Source: Phytohabitans maris | Lineage (GTDB): Bacteria; Actinomycetota; Actinomycetes; Mycobacteriales; Micromonosporaceae | NCBI RefSeq assembly: GCF_031085175.1 | Contig: NZ_JAVHUY010000062.1 | Span: 1-60,418 of the forward strand | Reading direction: 5' to 3' | DNA: 60,418 bases | Part shown: piece after piece, positions 8,143 to 16,031 of the stretch | Layout: the number at the start of each line of letters is the position of its first letter | Position numbering within the stretch: the stretch's first letter is position 1 | Made by a program: the position numbers and the translations under genes | Notes under the pieces: generated by a model | The model's database searches: none | What the model saw: the letters and a program-made list of their open reading frames with translations, nothing else | Told to the model about the DNA's origin: nothing

Positions 8143-8757
8143 ATGTATGAAGTTCCGTGTCATTTTATGCCCATGGCTTCGTACGGGCGGGCCCTGAGCG
8201 CCCTCCACCCCACCTTCGCCACGATCTTCCACAGCCTGGAAGAGGGGCTCGAAGAGGCCCAGCGATACCACACCGAGATGCTCTACCGGCGCTCCGACGA
8301 CCCGCACCTCTTCCTGCACCTCGCCCGTCGCCGGGCTTGCGCTGTCCTTGAGCGGGAGGGTCTGTCTGCCAGGCAGGTCGACGAGACCGCGGCGCTCAAC
8401 CTGTCCGGGATCCTGATCCACCATCAAGGCTTCGCCGTGCGCGTCCTGCACGCCCAGCATGAAGGCGGCCGCGAGGTGGAGATACCGGTGCCGGGCTCCT
8501 CCAAGCCGCGGCAGGACTTTTGGCGGCAGGCGTCGGCGATCCCGGATCTGGAGACCGACAACCTGCTGCTGCTTTGGGGCGACGACGGTGGCGTTCTCAC
8601 CGATCCGCTGACTCTCGTCCGTCCGCTGGGCGGTGACAACCTGAAGGCCAACCTGCGGGTGGAGTGGCGCGGAAAGATCTCCCGGGAGATGGCTAAGCTG
8701 CGGGCGGAAGACCTGGTTGACCTTGAGCCCGATTGGCAGGCGGAAGAGCTGGCCTAG
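8143..8757 (+). CDS. Uncharacterised protein paired with XRE-ImmA
   Basis: This roughly 204-aa soluble protein has no family I can name. It has a helical N-terminal half (SLEEGLEEAQRYHTEML, LFLHLARRRACAVLE) and a more beta-rich C-terminal half ending in acidic residues. The start is uncertain: ATG codons at 8143, 8167 and 8173 are all in frame and none has a strong ribosome site. The frame is open further upstream through the tRNA fragment, but that part is not credible as protein. The XRE-ImmA gene follows 8 bp downstream, so the two form an operon. The arrangement resembles regulator-protease modules of toxin or phage control, which makes this gene the likely effector or target. Confidence 0.7.
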   Translation: MYEVPCHFMPMASYGRALSALHPTFATIFHSLEEGLEEAQRYHTEMLYRRSDDPHLFLHLARRRACAVLEREGLSARQVDETAALNLSGILIHHQGFAVRVLHAQHEGGREVEIPVPGSSKPRQDFWRQASAIPDLETDNLLLLWGDDGGVLTDPLTLVRPLGGDNLKANLRVEWRGKISREMAKLRAEDLVDLEPDWQAEELA

Positions 8758-8765
8758 GAGACGAG

Positions 8766-9875
8766 ATGATCTACGGCGAGCGCATCAGGCAGGTGCGGGA
8801 GATGCACCGGCTGACGCAAGCCGACCTCGTCAAGGAGGTGCCTTCGCTCAGCCAGTCGCGGCTGTCGCGGATCGAAAAGGACCTGGCGCCGATCGACGAT
8901 GAGTCGTTGGCGCTGGTGGCTGCCGTTACGGGCGTTGCGGTCGGCTTCTTTTCGCGGACCCCGACGCCCGGTTTCTCGATCCTGTCTCCGCAGATGCGGT
9001 CGCGCAGCCGGCTGACCCAGGGCGAAAAGTCCGCCGCGCTGCAGTGGGCGCGACTTGTCGACGAGGAGTACCAGAACCTGCGCCACGGGGCGCGCGCCCT
9101 GCCGGTCCGGCTGCGGCCGACCCCGGGTGCCACACCGGAGGAGGCGGCGGCCGAGGCGAGGAGGACGTTGGGGTTTTCCCCGCACCAGCCGCTTCCCTAC
9201 CTCATCCTGGCGGCAGAGCGGGCGGGCGTGACCGTCCTCGGCCTGCCGTACGCGATCGAGACGCTCGACGCCTTCTGCGCCTGGCGCCAGGACGAGCCGG
9301 TCATCGCACTGCTCGATGGGGTACCCGGGGACCGAGTGCGGTTCAGCGTCGCGCACGAGATCGGTCACCTGATGCTGCACCAGCCCGGGCAGACCGGCCC
9401 GGAGATCGAGGCCGAGGCCGACAGGTTCGCGGCGGAGCTTCTCACGCCCCTCGCGGCCTTGCGGGGCGCCATGCCGCACAACCCCACGTTGAGTGCGCTG
9501 GTGATGCTCAAGACCATCTGGGGTGTGTCGGTGAAGAGCCTGGTGCGCCGAGCCAAGGAGCTGGGCACGGTGGACGGCGACCGGGCGCTGAGCCTGTACA
9601 AGCAGATGAGCTCCCGCGGTTGGAACAGGCGCGAGCCGGGCTACGTGCCGCCCGAAAAGCCACGTGCCTTGCGGAAGATGGCGGAGATCGTGCACGGCGC
9701 CGGGGTACGGACGGAGCGTTTCGCCGCGATGGCCGCCTGGTCCGAGGAGCTCGCCCTCAACGTCTTGGCCCAGCACGCCACCGCCGACGAGCTTCCCCAC
9801 GAGCCCGCACCGGAGAGGCCGGACCCGACGAACGTGATCCCCCTCCGCCCCCGCACTCTCAAAGCCGTGCGTTGA
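8766..9875 (+). CDS. XRE regulator fused to ImmA/IrrE metallopeptidase
   Basis: This 369-aa protein starts with an XRE helix-turn-helix (IRQVREMHRLTQADL and QSRLSRIEKDL). It continues into an ImmA/IrrE-type (COG2856) zinc peptidase with the motif HEIGH at 197-201 and EAEADRFAAELL at about 215-226. Proteins of this architecture bind DNA and control it through cleavage, as in phage and ICE repressor systems. The start is supported by an AGGAG ribosome site formed at the stop of the preceding gene. The C-terminal 100 residues are variable and may sense the signal. It is intact and has typical host codon use. Confidence 0.88.
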   Translation: MIYGERIRQVREMHRLTQADLVKEVPSLSQSRLSRIEKDLAPIDDESLALVAAVTGVAVGFFSRTPTPGFSILSPQMRSRSRLTQGEKSAALQWARLVDEEYQNLRHGARALPVRLRPTPGATPEEAAAEARRTLGFSPHQPLPYLILAAERAGVTVLGLPYAIETLDAFCAWRQDEPVIALLDGVPGDRVRFSVAHEIGHLMLHQPGQTGPEIEAEADRFAAELLTPLAALRGAMPHNPTLSALVMLKTIWGVSVKSLVRRAKELGTVDGDRALSLYKQMSSRGWNRREPGYVPPEKPRALRKMAEIVHGAGVRTERFAAMAAWSEELALNVLAQHATADELPHEPAPERPDPTNVIPLRPRTLKAVR

Positions 9876-9883
9876 CGGTCGTC

Positions 9884-10771
9884 ATGCGTGTACTCGTCAC
9901 GGGTGGTCAGGGGTATCTCGGCCATGCCGTCTGCCACGCCCTGGGCGCCGCCGGCCATCAGGTCGCCGTGCTCGGCCGCCGTACCGGCGTCGACGTCCGG
10001 GACCGCGGGACGGTCGCCGAGTTTGTGAGGGGGGTGCGGCCGGACGCTGTCTGCCACCTCGCCGCGCTGACGCGGGCCCGCGACTCGTTCGCCGACCCGC
10101 TCGCCTTTTTCGACGTCAACGTCGGCGGCACCCTCAACCTCCTGCTCGCCCTCGACCGTCCGGTCCCGTTCGTCCTGGCGTCCAGCAGCATCGTCTACGG
10201 CGGCCGGCAGACCGGCGCGCTCGGCGAAGACCTGCCACCTAATCCGGAGAGCCCTTACGCCGCCTCCAAGGTCGCCGCCGAGCAGATGGTCGCCGCCCAT
10301 GCGGCTACCGGGGCGGTCGGCGGTGTCATCCTGCGCTGCTTCAACATCTCCGGCGCGGTCGCCGGCGTCGGTGACGCGGACCCGACGCGGATCATTCCCA
10401 ACGTCTTCCGGGCGATCACGGGCGAGCTGCCGCACGTGACGCTCAACGGCGACGGCTCGGCGACGAGGGACTTCGTGCATATAACGGACGTCGCGCAAGC
10501 CGTGACCAGCGCCGTCGACCGCGCGCGGCCCGGGGAGAGCCAGACCTACAACATCGGGAGCGGCACCGGCACCAGCATGGCCGCGATCATCGAGGCGGCC
10601 GAGGTGGTCACGGGCCGGCGGGTACCGGTCAAGCACAACCCGCCCAAGCCGGAGCCGGCGCACCTCATCGCCGACATCGCGCGGGCCCGGGCGGGACTGG
10701 ATTGGGAGCCGCGCCACTCGACCCCGGACCGTATCCTCAACGACGCATGGGCGGTATGGACGGCGCCATAG
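9884..10771 (+). CDS. NAD-dependent epimerase/dehydratase (UDP-glucose 4-epimerase-like)
   Basis: This 295-aa protein belongs to the extended short-chain dehydrogenases. It has the Rossmann motif GGQGYLG at 7-13, the conserved HLAALT stretch, the SSSIVYGG strand and the active-site YAASK (Tyr-x-x-x-Lys). A C-terminal DFVHITDVAQA and YNIGSGTGTS segment binds the nucleotide sugar. GalE-like proteins interconvert UDP-sugars, but the exact substrate cannot be told here. It follows the XRE-ImmA gene by 8 bp and the MarR gene follows by 1 bp, so a shared transcript is possible although the functions look unrelated. Confidence 0.88.
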   Translation: MRVLVTGGQGYLGHAVCHALGAAGHQVAVLGRRTGVDVRDRGTVAEFVRGVRPDAVCHLAALTRARDSFADPLAFFDVNVGGTLNLLLALDRPVPFVLASSSIVYGGRQTGALGEDLPPNPESPYAASKVAAEQMVAAHAATGAVGGVILRCFNISGAVAGVGDADPTRIIPNVFRAITGELPHVTLNGDGSATRDFVHITDVAQAVTSAVDRARPGESQTYNIGSGTGTSMAAIIEAAEVVTGRRVPVKHNPPKPEPAHLIADIARARAGLDWEPRHSTPDRILNDAWAVWTAP

Positions 10772-10772
10772 G

Positions 10773-11249
10773 GTGCGAAATATGCAGACTCCCGACGAGG
10801 TGCCGGCGTCCTCCTCGCGCATGTGGGAGCTTCCCAGCTGGCTGCTCACCCAGACGGCCACCCACGCCGGCCGGCTGGTGTCGGAGGGGTTGGCCACCCT
10901 CGACGCGCGGGGGTACCACTTCCGCGTGCTGACCACGCTGGAGGAGCTCGGGCCGGCCAGCCAGGCGACGCTCGGCCGGCGCGGCGGTGTCCACCTCAGC
11001 GACCTGGTGGCGACGATCAACGAGCTGGCCGAGCGGGGCTACGTCGAGCGGGCGCCGGACCCCGAGGACCGGCGGCGCAATGTCGTCACCATCACCGCCG
11101 CGGGCCGGCGGCAGCTGCGGCGGTTGGAAAAGCAGTTGGTACGGATCCAGGACGAGCTGCTCGCCCCGCTGTCGCCGCAGGAGCGGGACGAGTTCGCCCA
11201 GCTGCTGACTCGGCTTCTCCGCCACCACATGCGCCGAGTGCGAGGATGA
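10773..11249 (+). CDS. MarR family transcriptional regulator
   Basis: This 158-aa protein has the winged-helix layout of MarR: a helical dimerisation start, HLSDLVATINELAERGYVER as recognition helix and lead-in, the wing PDPEDRRRNVVTITAAGR, and closing helices for dimer contact. Such dimers repress nearby genes until a phenolic or oxidative ligand binds. GTG at 10773 and ATG at 10782 are both possible starts. The PEBP gene begins 4 bp after the stop and is the most likely co-regulated partner. Confidence 0.9.
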   Translation: MRNMQTPDEVPASSSRMWELPSWLLTQTATHAGRLVSEGLATLDARGYHFRVLTTLEELGPASQATLGRRGGVHLSDLVATINELAERGYVERAPDPEDRRRNVVTITAAGRRQLRRLEKQLVRIQDELLAPLSPQERDEFAQLLTRLLRHHMRRVRG

Positions 11250-11253
11250 CGGT

Positions 11254-11787
11254 ATGAGTCTTGACCGTCCTATCGCACCGGACCCGTACGAGCTGCTCCC
11301 GGCCGTACCGTCGTTCACGCTCACCAGCAGCGACCTCGACGAAGGTCAGCCGTTCGACGCGGCCTTCGCCCACGACAGCGTCGGTGGCCAGAATCTCTCG
11401 CCCCACCTGGCCTGGTCGGGCTTCCCCACCGAGACCCGCAGCTTCGTCGTGAGCTGCTTCGACCCGGACGCCCCGGTCGTCAGCGGCTTCTGGCACTGGA
11501 ACCTGGTCAACCTGCCGGTCTCGGTCACCGAGCTGGCCCGCGGCGAGGGCGCCGCCGACGTGCACGGTGGCTTCCACGTGCGCAACGACTACGGGACGCG
11601 GGCGTACGGCGGCGCCGCCCCGCCCGCGGGTGACCGCCCGCACCGGTACTACTTCGCCGTCCACGCGGTCGACGTCGAGGCGCTCGACCTGACGCCGGAC
11701 GTCTCGAACGCGGTGGTCGGCTTCAACCTCGTCTTCCACACGCTGGCGCGGGCCGTCCTGGTCGCCACGTACCAGGTCAAGGCTTGA
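11254..11787 (+). CDS. YbhB/YbcL family PEBP-like protein
   Basis: This 177-aa protein shows the bacterial phosphatidylethanolamine-binding fold. It has SFTLTSSDLDEGQ, the segment NLSPHLAWSGFP, the ligand-site CFDPDAP, FWHWNLVNLP and the HRYYFAVHAVD strand. Family members in bacteria are cytosolic or periplasmic and have no settled reaction; they are often called Raf kinase inhibitor-like. No signal peptide is present. It is coupled to the MarR gene and overlaps the 3-prime end of the convergent FhuF-like gene by 11 bp. Confidence 0.9.
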   Translation: MSLDRPIAPDPYELLPAVPSFTLTSSDLDEGQPFDAAFAHDSVGGQNLSPHLAWSGFPTETRSFVVSCFDPDAPVVSGFWHWNLVNLPVSVTELARGEGAADVHGGFHVRNDYGTRAYGGAAPPAGDRPHRYYFAVHAVDVEALDLTPDVSNAVVGFNLVFHTLARAVLVATYQVKA

Positions 11788-12574
11788 TGCAGCAGCCTGC
11801 GCAGATCTTGGGCTGAGGCAGGGTGAACGCGAGGCAGCAGGTCTTGCGCTGCACCGTCAGCTCGCCGTGCTGCCCGGGCACCAGGTCGATCAGGTCTTCG
11901 ACGCCCAGCGTCGTGAGCAGCGTGCCGATGTGCTCCGCCGTCGAACCGGGGAGCACGTCGGCCGCGCGCAGGATGCCGTGCGCGATGCCGGAGCTGACCG
12001 AGCCGAGCAGGGTACGGGCGCCAACGCGCACCTCGGCGTGGATCGCGTCGAGCATCGGGGTGAGGTGGGCGTCGAGCAGCGCGGCCCGCAGCGCGCCGAG
12101 CAGGGCCTCCTCGTCGCGTACCACCCGCACCTGGGGGAGGCCGGAGAGGGCCAGCGGGTCGGAGGGGAGCACCGCGACCGCGACCGAGCGGCGGTAGGCG
12201 AGCGTGAGCAGCGGCCGCTGGTCTTCGAAGTGCATCAGCACGTCGTCGGGGTAGAGCAGGGGGACCCGCCGCGCCGAGGCCCAGCCGAGCACCACGGGCA
12301 GCGAGAGCCAGTACGTATACGCCTTCCACGCCAGCGCGGCCGCCGCGTGCGGGGACGCCTGCCACCGTCGCTTGGCCGAGCCGAGCAGGTCGGGCAGGCG
12401 GCTGCCGTCGACGAGGCGGGACGCGGTGATCCACTCGGCGTCGGAGAACTCGGGCACCACGAGGCCCGGCGTGAGGCCCGGCAGGTCATCGGTGCCGAAC
12501 ATCGCGCGCAGCGTAGACGTGATCGGCGCGAGGAGGTCAGCGCCTGCGATCCGATGGGGCACGACGGTGGTCAC
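11777..12574 (-). CDS. FhuF-like ferric siderophore reductase with 2Fe-2S C-terminus
   Basis: This 265-aa protein ends with the FhuF iron-sulfur signature: Cys246-Cys247, ten residues, then CAGC at 258-261, in the order CCLAFTLPQPKICAGC. Relatives release iron from ferric siderophores in the cytoplasm by reduction. The body carries the usual helical domain with KAYTYWLSLP. The start is a GTG with the strong site GGGAGG upstream, sharing its bases with the stop of a 29-codon ORF. An iron-box-like sequence lies about 130 bp upstream, so repression by IdeR/DmdR under iron excess is expected. Confidence 0.85.
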   Translation of the reverse strand: MTTVVPHRIAGADLLAPITSTLRAMFGTDDLPGLTPGLVVPEFSDAEWITASRLVDGSRLPDLLGSAKRRWQASPHAAAALAWKAYTYWLSLPVVLGWASARRVPLLYPDDVLMHFEDQRPLLTLAYRRSVAVAVLPSDPLALSGLPQVRVVRDEEALLGALRAALLDAHLTPMLDAIHAEVRVGARTLLGSVSSGIAHGILRAADVLPGSTAEHIGTLLTTLGVEDLIDLVPGQHGELTVQRKTCCLAFTLPQPKICAGCCIKP

Positions 12575-12660
12575 TTTGCGTCGCCTCCCTTACGGAGTGC
12601 GACGTACGCGGTCAGGCAGGGGAAGTGCCCCATCCAGTGCCGCGTAAACGTGTCCACCAC
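12571..12660 (-). CDS. 29-aa ORF translationally coupled to the FhuF-like gene
   Basis: A reading frame of 29 codons starts with GTG (a second GTG follows) just after the purine-rich AAAGGGAAGCAGC and ends in a TGA that overlaps the GTG start of the reductase gene (GTGA). The peptide contains TRHWMGHFPCLTAYVALRKG, with one cysteine, two histidines and a basic tail. Its position between the iron box and the reductase suggests a leader or accessory peptide. It is too short to assign to a family, and coding status rests on the coupling and ribosome site. Confidence 0.5.
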   Translation of the reverse strand: MVDTFTRHWMGHFPCLTAYVALRKGGDAK

Positions 12661-12704
12661 GCTGCTTCCCTTTGGTCTCAAGCCGACGGATCAATCTAGC
12701 GTAC

Positions 12705-12723
12705 TAAGGCTAGGCTAACCAGA
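12705..12723 (-). promoter_or_regulatory. Probable IdeR/DmdR iron box
   Basis: The 19-bp stretch TAAGGCTAGGCTAACCAGA matches 15 of 19 positions of the actinobacterial iron-box consensus TTAGGTTAGGCTAACCTAA. It lies upstream of the 29-codon ORF and the FhuF-like gene, at a distance suited to overlap with their promoter. Iron-loaded IdeR/DmdR would repress here. Confidence 0.7.
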
Positions 12724-12923
12724 GGATCCGGCGCGCGTCTCTCTTTCTCCTCACAACATGTCTACAGTCACACTCCGTATGAGATTACGGAACGTAGCTG
12801 TCCGATACGACTGAGTAGCTGAACTGCCCGTTTGTCAAGGCTTTTGTCGGTAACGCGCCAGTTCATGTTGGGCCGAGCGGCTCGGAAAGCAGACTGAAAG
12901 TCCCGGCCCGAGGTACCCAAGAG

Positions 12924-14444
12924 ATGACGACATCGCCCATCGAGCGGGCTGCGGACACGTTCGCGGCTGAGCTGGCCCGATGGCGGGTCGAGCGCAGCAT
13001 GAGCAAGAAGCAGCTCGCGGCCCGCATGGGCTTCGACCCGTCCTACGTCAGCCATGTCGAGGGACGCCGCCACCGCCCCACCGAGGACTTCGCCCGGCGT
13101 GCCGAGGCGGTGCTCGGCGCGGGCGGCGCGATCTGGCAGCGCTACCAGGAGTACGACGAGCTGCGCCACGCCCGCTCCGCGGCGAGTCACCGCGACCCGC
13201 CGGTGCCCGAGCAGTGGCTGCCGCCCGGCACCGGCCTGATCGTGGAGCAGGAGGTGGCCACCCTCTCCTACCGCGAGGGGTCGTACCGGTGCGTCATCCG
13301 CCGGGCCCTCTACAACGCCGGCACCGAGCCGGTCACCCGCTACCTGATCCGGGTGGCCGTCGACCGATACCCGCACGATCCGGAAAAGTCCAACCGCCAC
13401 CACCGCGAGCACCCGCTCAGCTTCGCCGAGCTCGACCTCCAGGCGTGGTGCGGCGAGGAGCCGGCTCGAGAGGCGATGGAGTACCGCAAGAAGCACGACC
13501 GGGACGCGTTCAAGGAGGTCTGGCTCCTCTTCGAAAACTCCGAGGGGCGCTTCCCGCTCTACCCCGGGCAGCGCACCGTCATCGAGTACGCCTACACGGT
13601 CAGTCACGACAAGTGGGGACAGTGGTTTCAGCGCGCGGTGCGACTGCCGACCCGGCGCCTCACCGTGCGGCTCGACTTCCCGAACTGGCTCGACTCGCAG
13701 GTCTGGGGCGTGGAGACCTCGCTGTCCGCCGAGGAGGCCCCGCTGCGCACACCGGTCAGCCGGCGCGCGGAGGGCGAGCGGATGGTCTTCGAGTGGACGA
13801 CCGAGTCGCCGCCGCTCAACGCCCGCTACCGGCTGGAGTGGCGCTTCCGCGGCCACAACGGACCGCCCCCGTCCGGCCTCGCGATCGCGGTCCGGGCCAG
13901 CGACCGCATGCGCGCGGTCGGCATCGTGCAGCGCGGCGCCGACTCGCTCCGCCAGGCCGCCCGCCAGTTCGACCTGCCACATGACGAGGCGGACGCGCGT
14001 GACGTCGTCGACCGGCTCGTGGGGGCGCTCGACCGGGTCGAGGAGCTGCACACGTTCACCAAGGGGGTGGGCCTGGCCGCGCCGCAGATCGGGCTGCCCT
14101 GGGCGGCCGCCGTGGTGCGCCCCGCCGATCGCACCGCCGAGCCGGTCGTGCTGCTCAACCCCCGGATCGTGGAGTCGTCGCCGGAGACCGACGAGCAGTA
14201 CGAGGGGTGCATGTCCTTCTTCGACGTGCGCGGCAAGGTCTCCCGGCCACTCACGCTGCAGGTCGAGCACGCCAAGTGGGACGGCGGCCGGGTGATCACG
14301 GCGTTCGAGCAGGGCATGGCCCGGCTGGTCGCGCACGAGATCGACCACCTCGAAGGCCGCCTCTACGTCGACCGGATGCCGCCCGGGGTCCCGCTCGTGC
14401 CCGTCGAGGAGTACCGCGAGGCCGGAAACCCCTGGCGATACTGA
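12924..14444 (+). CDS. XRE regulator fused to peptide deformylase
   Basis: This 506-aa protein has three parts. Residues 1-75 form an XRE helix-turn-helix (MSKKQLAARMGF and YVSHVEGRRHRP). Residues about 95-330 are a beta-rich region of unknown family with many aromatic residues. Residues from about 340 form a peptide deformylase with all three motifs: GVGLAAPQIG at 381-390, EGCMSF at 427-432 and HEIDH at 471-475. The metal ligands Cys429, His471 and His475 are intact, so deformylase activity is plausible. Ordinary deformylases are about 170-200 aa and lack the first 330 residues. No partner gene is close. Confidence 0.85.
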   Translation: MTTSPIERAADTFAAELARWRVERSMSKKQLAARMGFDPSYVSHVEGRRHRPTEDFARRAEAVLGAGGAIWQRYQEYDELRHARSAASHRDPPVPEQWLPPGTGLIVEQEVATLSYREGSYRCVIRRALYNAGTEPVTRYLIRVAVDRYPHDPEKSNRHHREHPLSFAELDLQAWCGEEPAREAMEYRKKHDRDAFKEVWLLFENSEGRFPLYPGQRTVIEYAYTVSHDKWGQWFQRAVRLPTRRLTVRLDFPNWLDSQVWGVETSLSAEEAPLRTPVSRRAEGERMVFEWTTESPPLNARYRLEWRFRGHNGPPPSGLAIAVRASDRMRAVGIVQRGADSLRQAARQFDLPHDEADARDVVDRLVGALDRVEELHTFTKGVGLAAPQIGLPWAAAVVRPADRTAEPVVLLNPRIVESSPETDEQYEGCMSFFDVRGKVSRPLTLQVEHAKWDGGRVITAFEQGMARLVAHEIDHLEGRLYVDRMPPGVPLVPVEEYREAGNPWRY

Positions 14445-14472
14445 CGACCCAGGATCCGTTTCAGAATCTGAG

Positions 14473-14720
14473 CTACCGCGACGTCCGCGGTGGTCCGGAC
14501 CGTTGCTCCCGCGGCCTCACCCTGCGCGATCGCGGGGGCCGGCGCGGAACGCGCCGACCCCCTGACCAACATCCGCCGACCGGCTCCCGCAGGCCGCAGT
14601 GGGTTGTGAACCGCGGAGGGCGAGGCCGCGGGAACGCACCCCAAGAAAACGCTCCGCTGCGCTCCACGTTTCCCCGGGGACCCCGCGCAACGGTCCGCAC
14701 CCCGACGGACGTCGCGGTAG
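14473..14720. repeat. MITE-like element or nested inverted repeat
   Basis: Two 34-bp arms (14473-14506 and 14687-14720) are near-perfect inverted repeats: the outer 15 bp (CTACCGCGACGTCCG) and inner 11 bp (CGGACCGTTGC) are identical and the middle 8 differ. A second inverted pair lies inside (CCCGCGGCCTC near 14509 and GAGGCCGCGGG near 14617). The 248-bp element contains no gene and sits between two convergent genes, filling almost the whole gap. It could be a miniature transposable element or a large two-way terminator. Confidence 0.75.
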
Positions 14721-14733
14721 CACTATGTTTCTG

Positions 14734-15849
14734 TCAGTGCTCGCTAAGCGCGTCGTAGCGGATGCGCATCGGCGGCACCTGGAGCTCGGCCAGCGTGCGC
14801 AGCGTCGCCTTGACCATGGTGGGTGAGCCGGCGACGAAGAAATCGTGGTCGATCCAGGGGCCGTAGCGGGCGACCACCTCGCTGACGTTGCCCTGCTCGC
14901 CGGCGTAGCTCGCGTCCTCGCTGCACGCCGGCACCACCGAGAGCCAGGGGTGGCGGGTGGCGAGCTTCTCCAGGTCGGCGAGGTCGTAGAGGTCCTCGCG
15001 GTCCTTCGCGCCGTAGAAGATGTGCACCCAGCGGTTGCGGTTGTAGCGGGCCAGTTCCTCGACCAATGCCTTGATCGGTGCCAGACCGGTGCCACCGGCC
15101 ACGCACACGATGTCGCGGTTGGATTTGCGGTCGAGCGTCATCGAGCCCATCGGCGCGGCGATGCGCAGCAGGTCGCCGGGCTGCACCCGGCGGACCAGCG
15201 CGCTGGAGACCCAGCCGGCGCCCAGCGCCCGCACGTGGAAGTCGAGCGTCCCGTCTTTTCGCGGCGCGTTGGCGATCGAGTACGTGCGCCACAGCCGCGG
15301 CCGGTAGCGCGGTGCCTCCACGCTCACGTACTGCCCGGCGCGGTAGGAGAGCGGGTGCTGCAGCGGCCGCAGCGTAAACACCGCGATGTCCCGCGAACGC
15401 CGCTCGTGCGACACCACCTCCGCGTGCCAGAAAGGCGGGTTCGTGTCCGCGTCGGCGCCGGCCATCATCTTCTTGGCGATCACCGCGTAGGCGTCGCTCC
15501 ACGCCTGCTCGTACTCGACACCCCACTGCTCACCGGCGAACGTGCGCAACGCCTCCAGCAGCGCACCGCCCACCACCTGATAGTGCTCCGGGCCGACGTG
15601 GAACTTGCGGTGGTCCCGGCCGAGAGCCCGCAGGTAGTCGTCGAACCTTTCCGGATCGTCGAGTGTCTGCACGGCGGTGACGATCGCGCCGAGTAGTCTG
15701 GCTCGTTGCACGTCCATATGAACCGGAAAGAGGGACCGCAACTCGGGATTCGATAGGAACATGCGGGCGTAGAAGTAGCCGGCGACCTTGTCCTGGTGCT
15801 CCTCGACGATGGTCCAGCTCTCCTTCAGCAGTCGCGAAAGATTTCCCAT
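14734..15849 (-). CDS. Flavohaemoprotein-type globin-reductase
   Basis: This 371-aa protein combines a globin domain (1-135) with a ferredoxin-reductase-like FAD/NAD domain. The likely proximal haem histidine is His84 in KFHVGPEHYQVVG. RTYSIANAP near 212 binds FAD, and CVAGGTGLAPIKALVEEL near 265 binds NAD(P)H. Relatives turn nitric oxide into nitrate using oxygen. The start at 15849 opens the globin fold and has GGAAAGAG upstream; the frame continues 38 codons further but adds no domain. The 182 bp to the divergent CPBP gene should hold both promoters. Confidence 0.88.
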   Translation of the reverse strand: MGNLSRLLKESWTIVEEHQDKVAGYFYARMFLSNPELRSLFPVHMDVQRARLLGAIVTAVQTLDDPERFDDYLRALGRDHRKFHVGPEHYQVVGGALLEALRTFAGEQWGVEYEQAWSDAYAVIAKKMMAGADADTNPPFWHAEVVSHERRSRDIAVFTLRPLQHPLSYRAGQYVSVEAPRYRPRLWRTYSIANAPRKDGTLDFHVRALGAGWVSSALVRRVQPGDLLRIAAPMGSMTLDRKSNRDIVCVAGGTGLAPIKALVEELARYNRNRWVHIFYGAKDREDLYDLADLEKLATRHPWLSVVPACSEDASYAGEQGNVSEVVARYGPWIDHDFFVAGSPTMVKATLRTLAELQVPPMRIRYDALSEH

Positions 15850-16031
15850 AGACGCTCTTTCCGTTCTGCGACGCGGATAAGCGGTTACGCGGTTGCGGGA
15901 TGACATGGAGGTTTGCGCGAGAGTGTTCAGACTGCGCACTGAGCGTTGCCAAAGGTCGCACATCTTGTGCGATTCGGTTGATCTTGGAGTGATAGCAGCC
16001 GCCTCGCGGGTGCGTCGGGCACAGTTATCGG

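Noticed and set aside
9044-9883. Long Arg-rich frame overlapping XRE-ImmA and fused upstream of the epimerase
   Set aside because: The upstream part is a shadow of the XRE-ImmA gene; the epimerase starts at its own Rossmann motif.
12768-14348. 526-codon minus-strand frame opposite the XRE-deformylase gene
   Set aside because: It shows no domain and mirrors third-position GC bias of the real gene.
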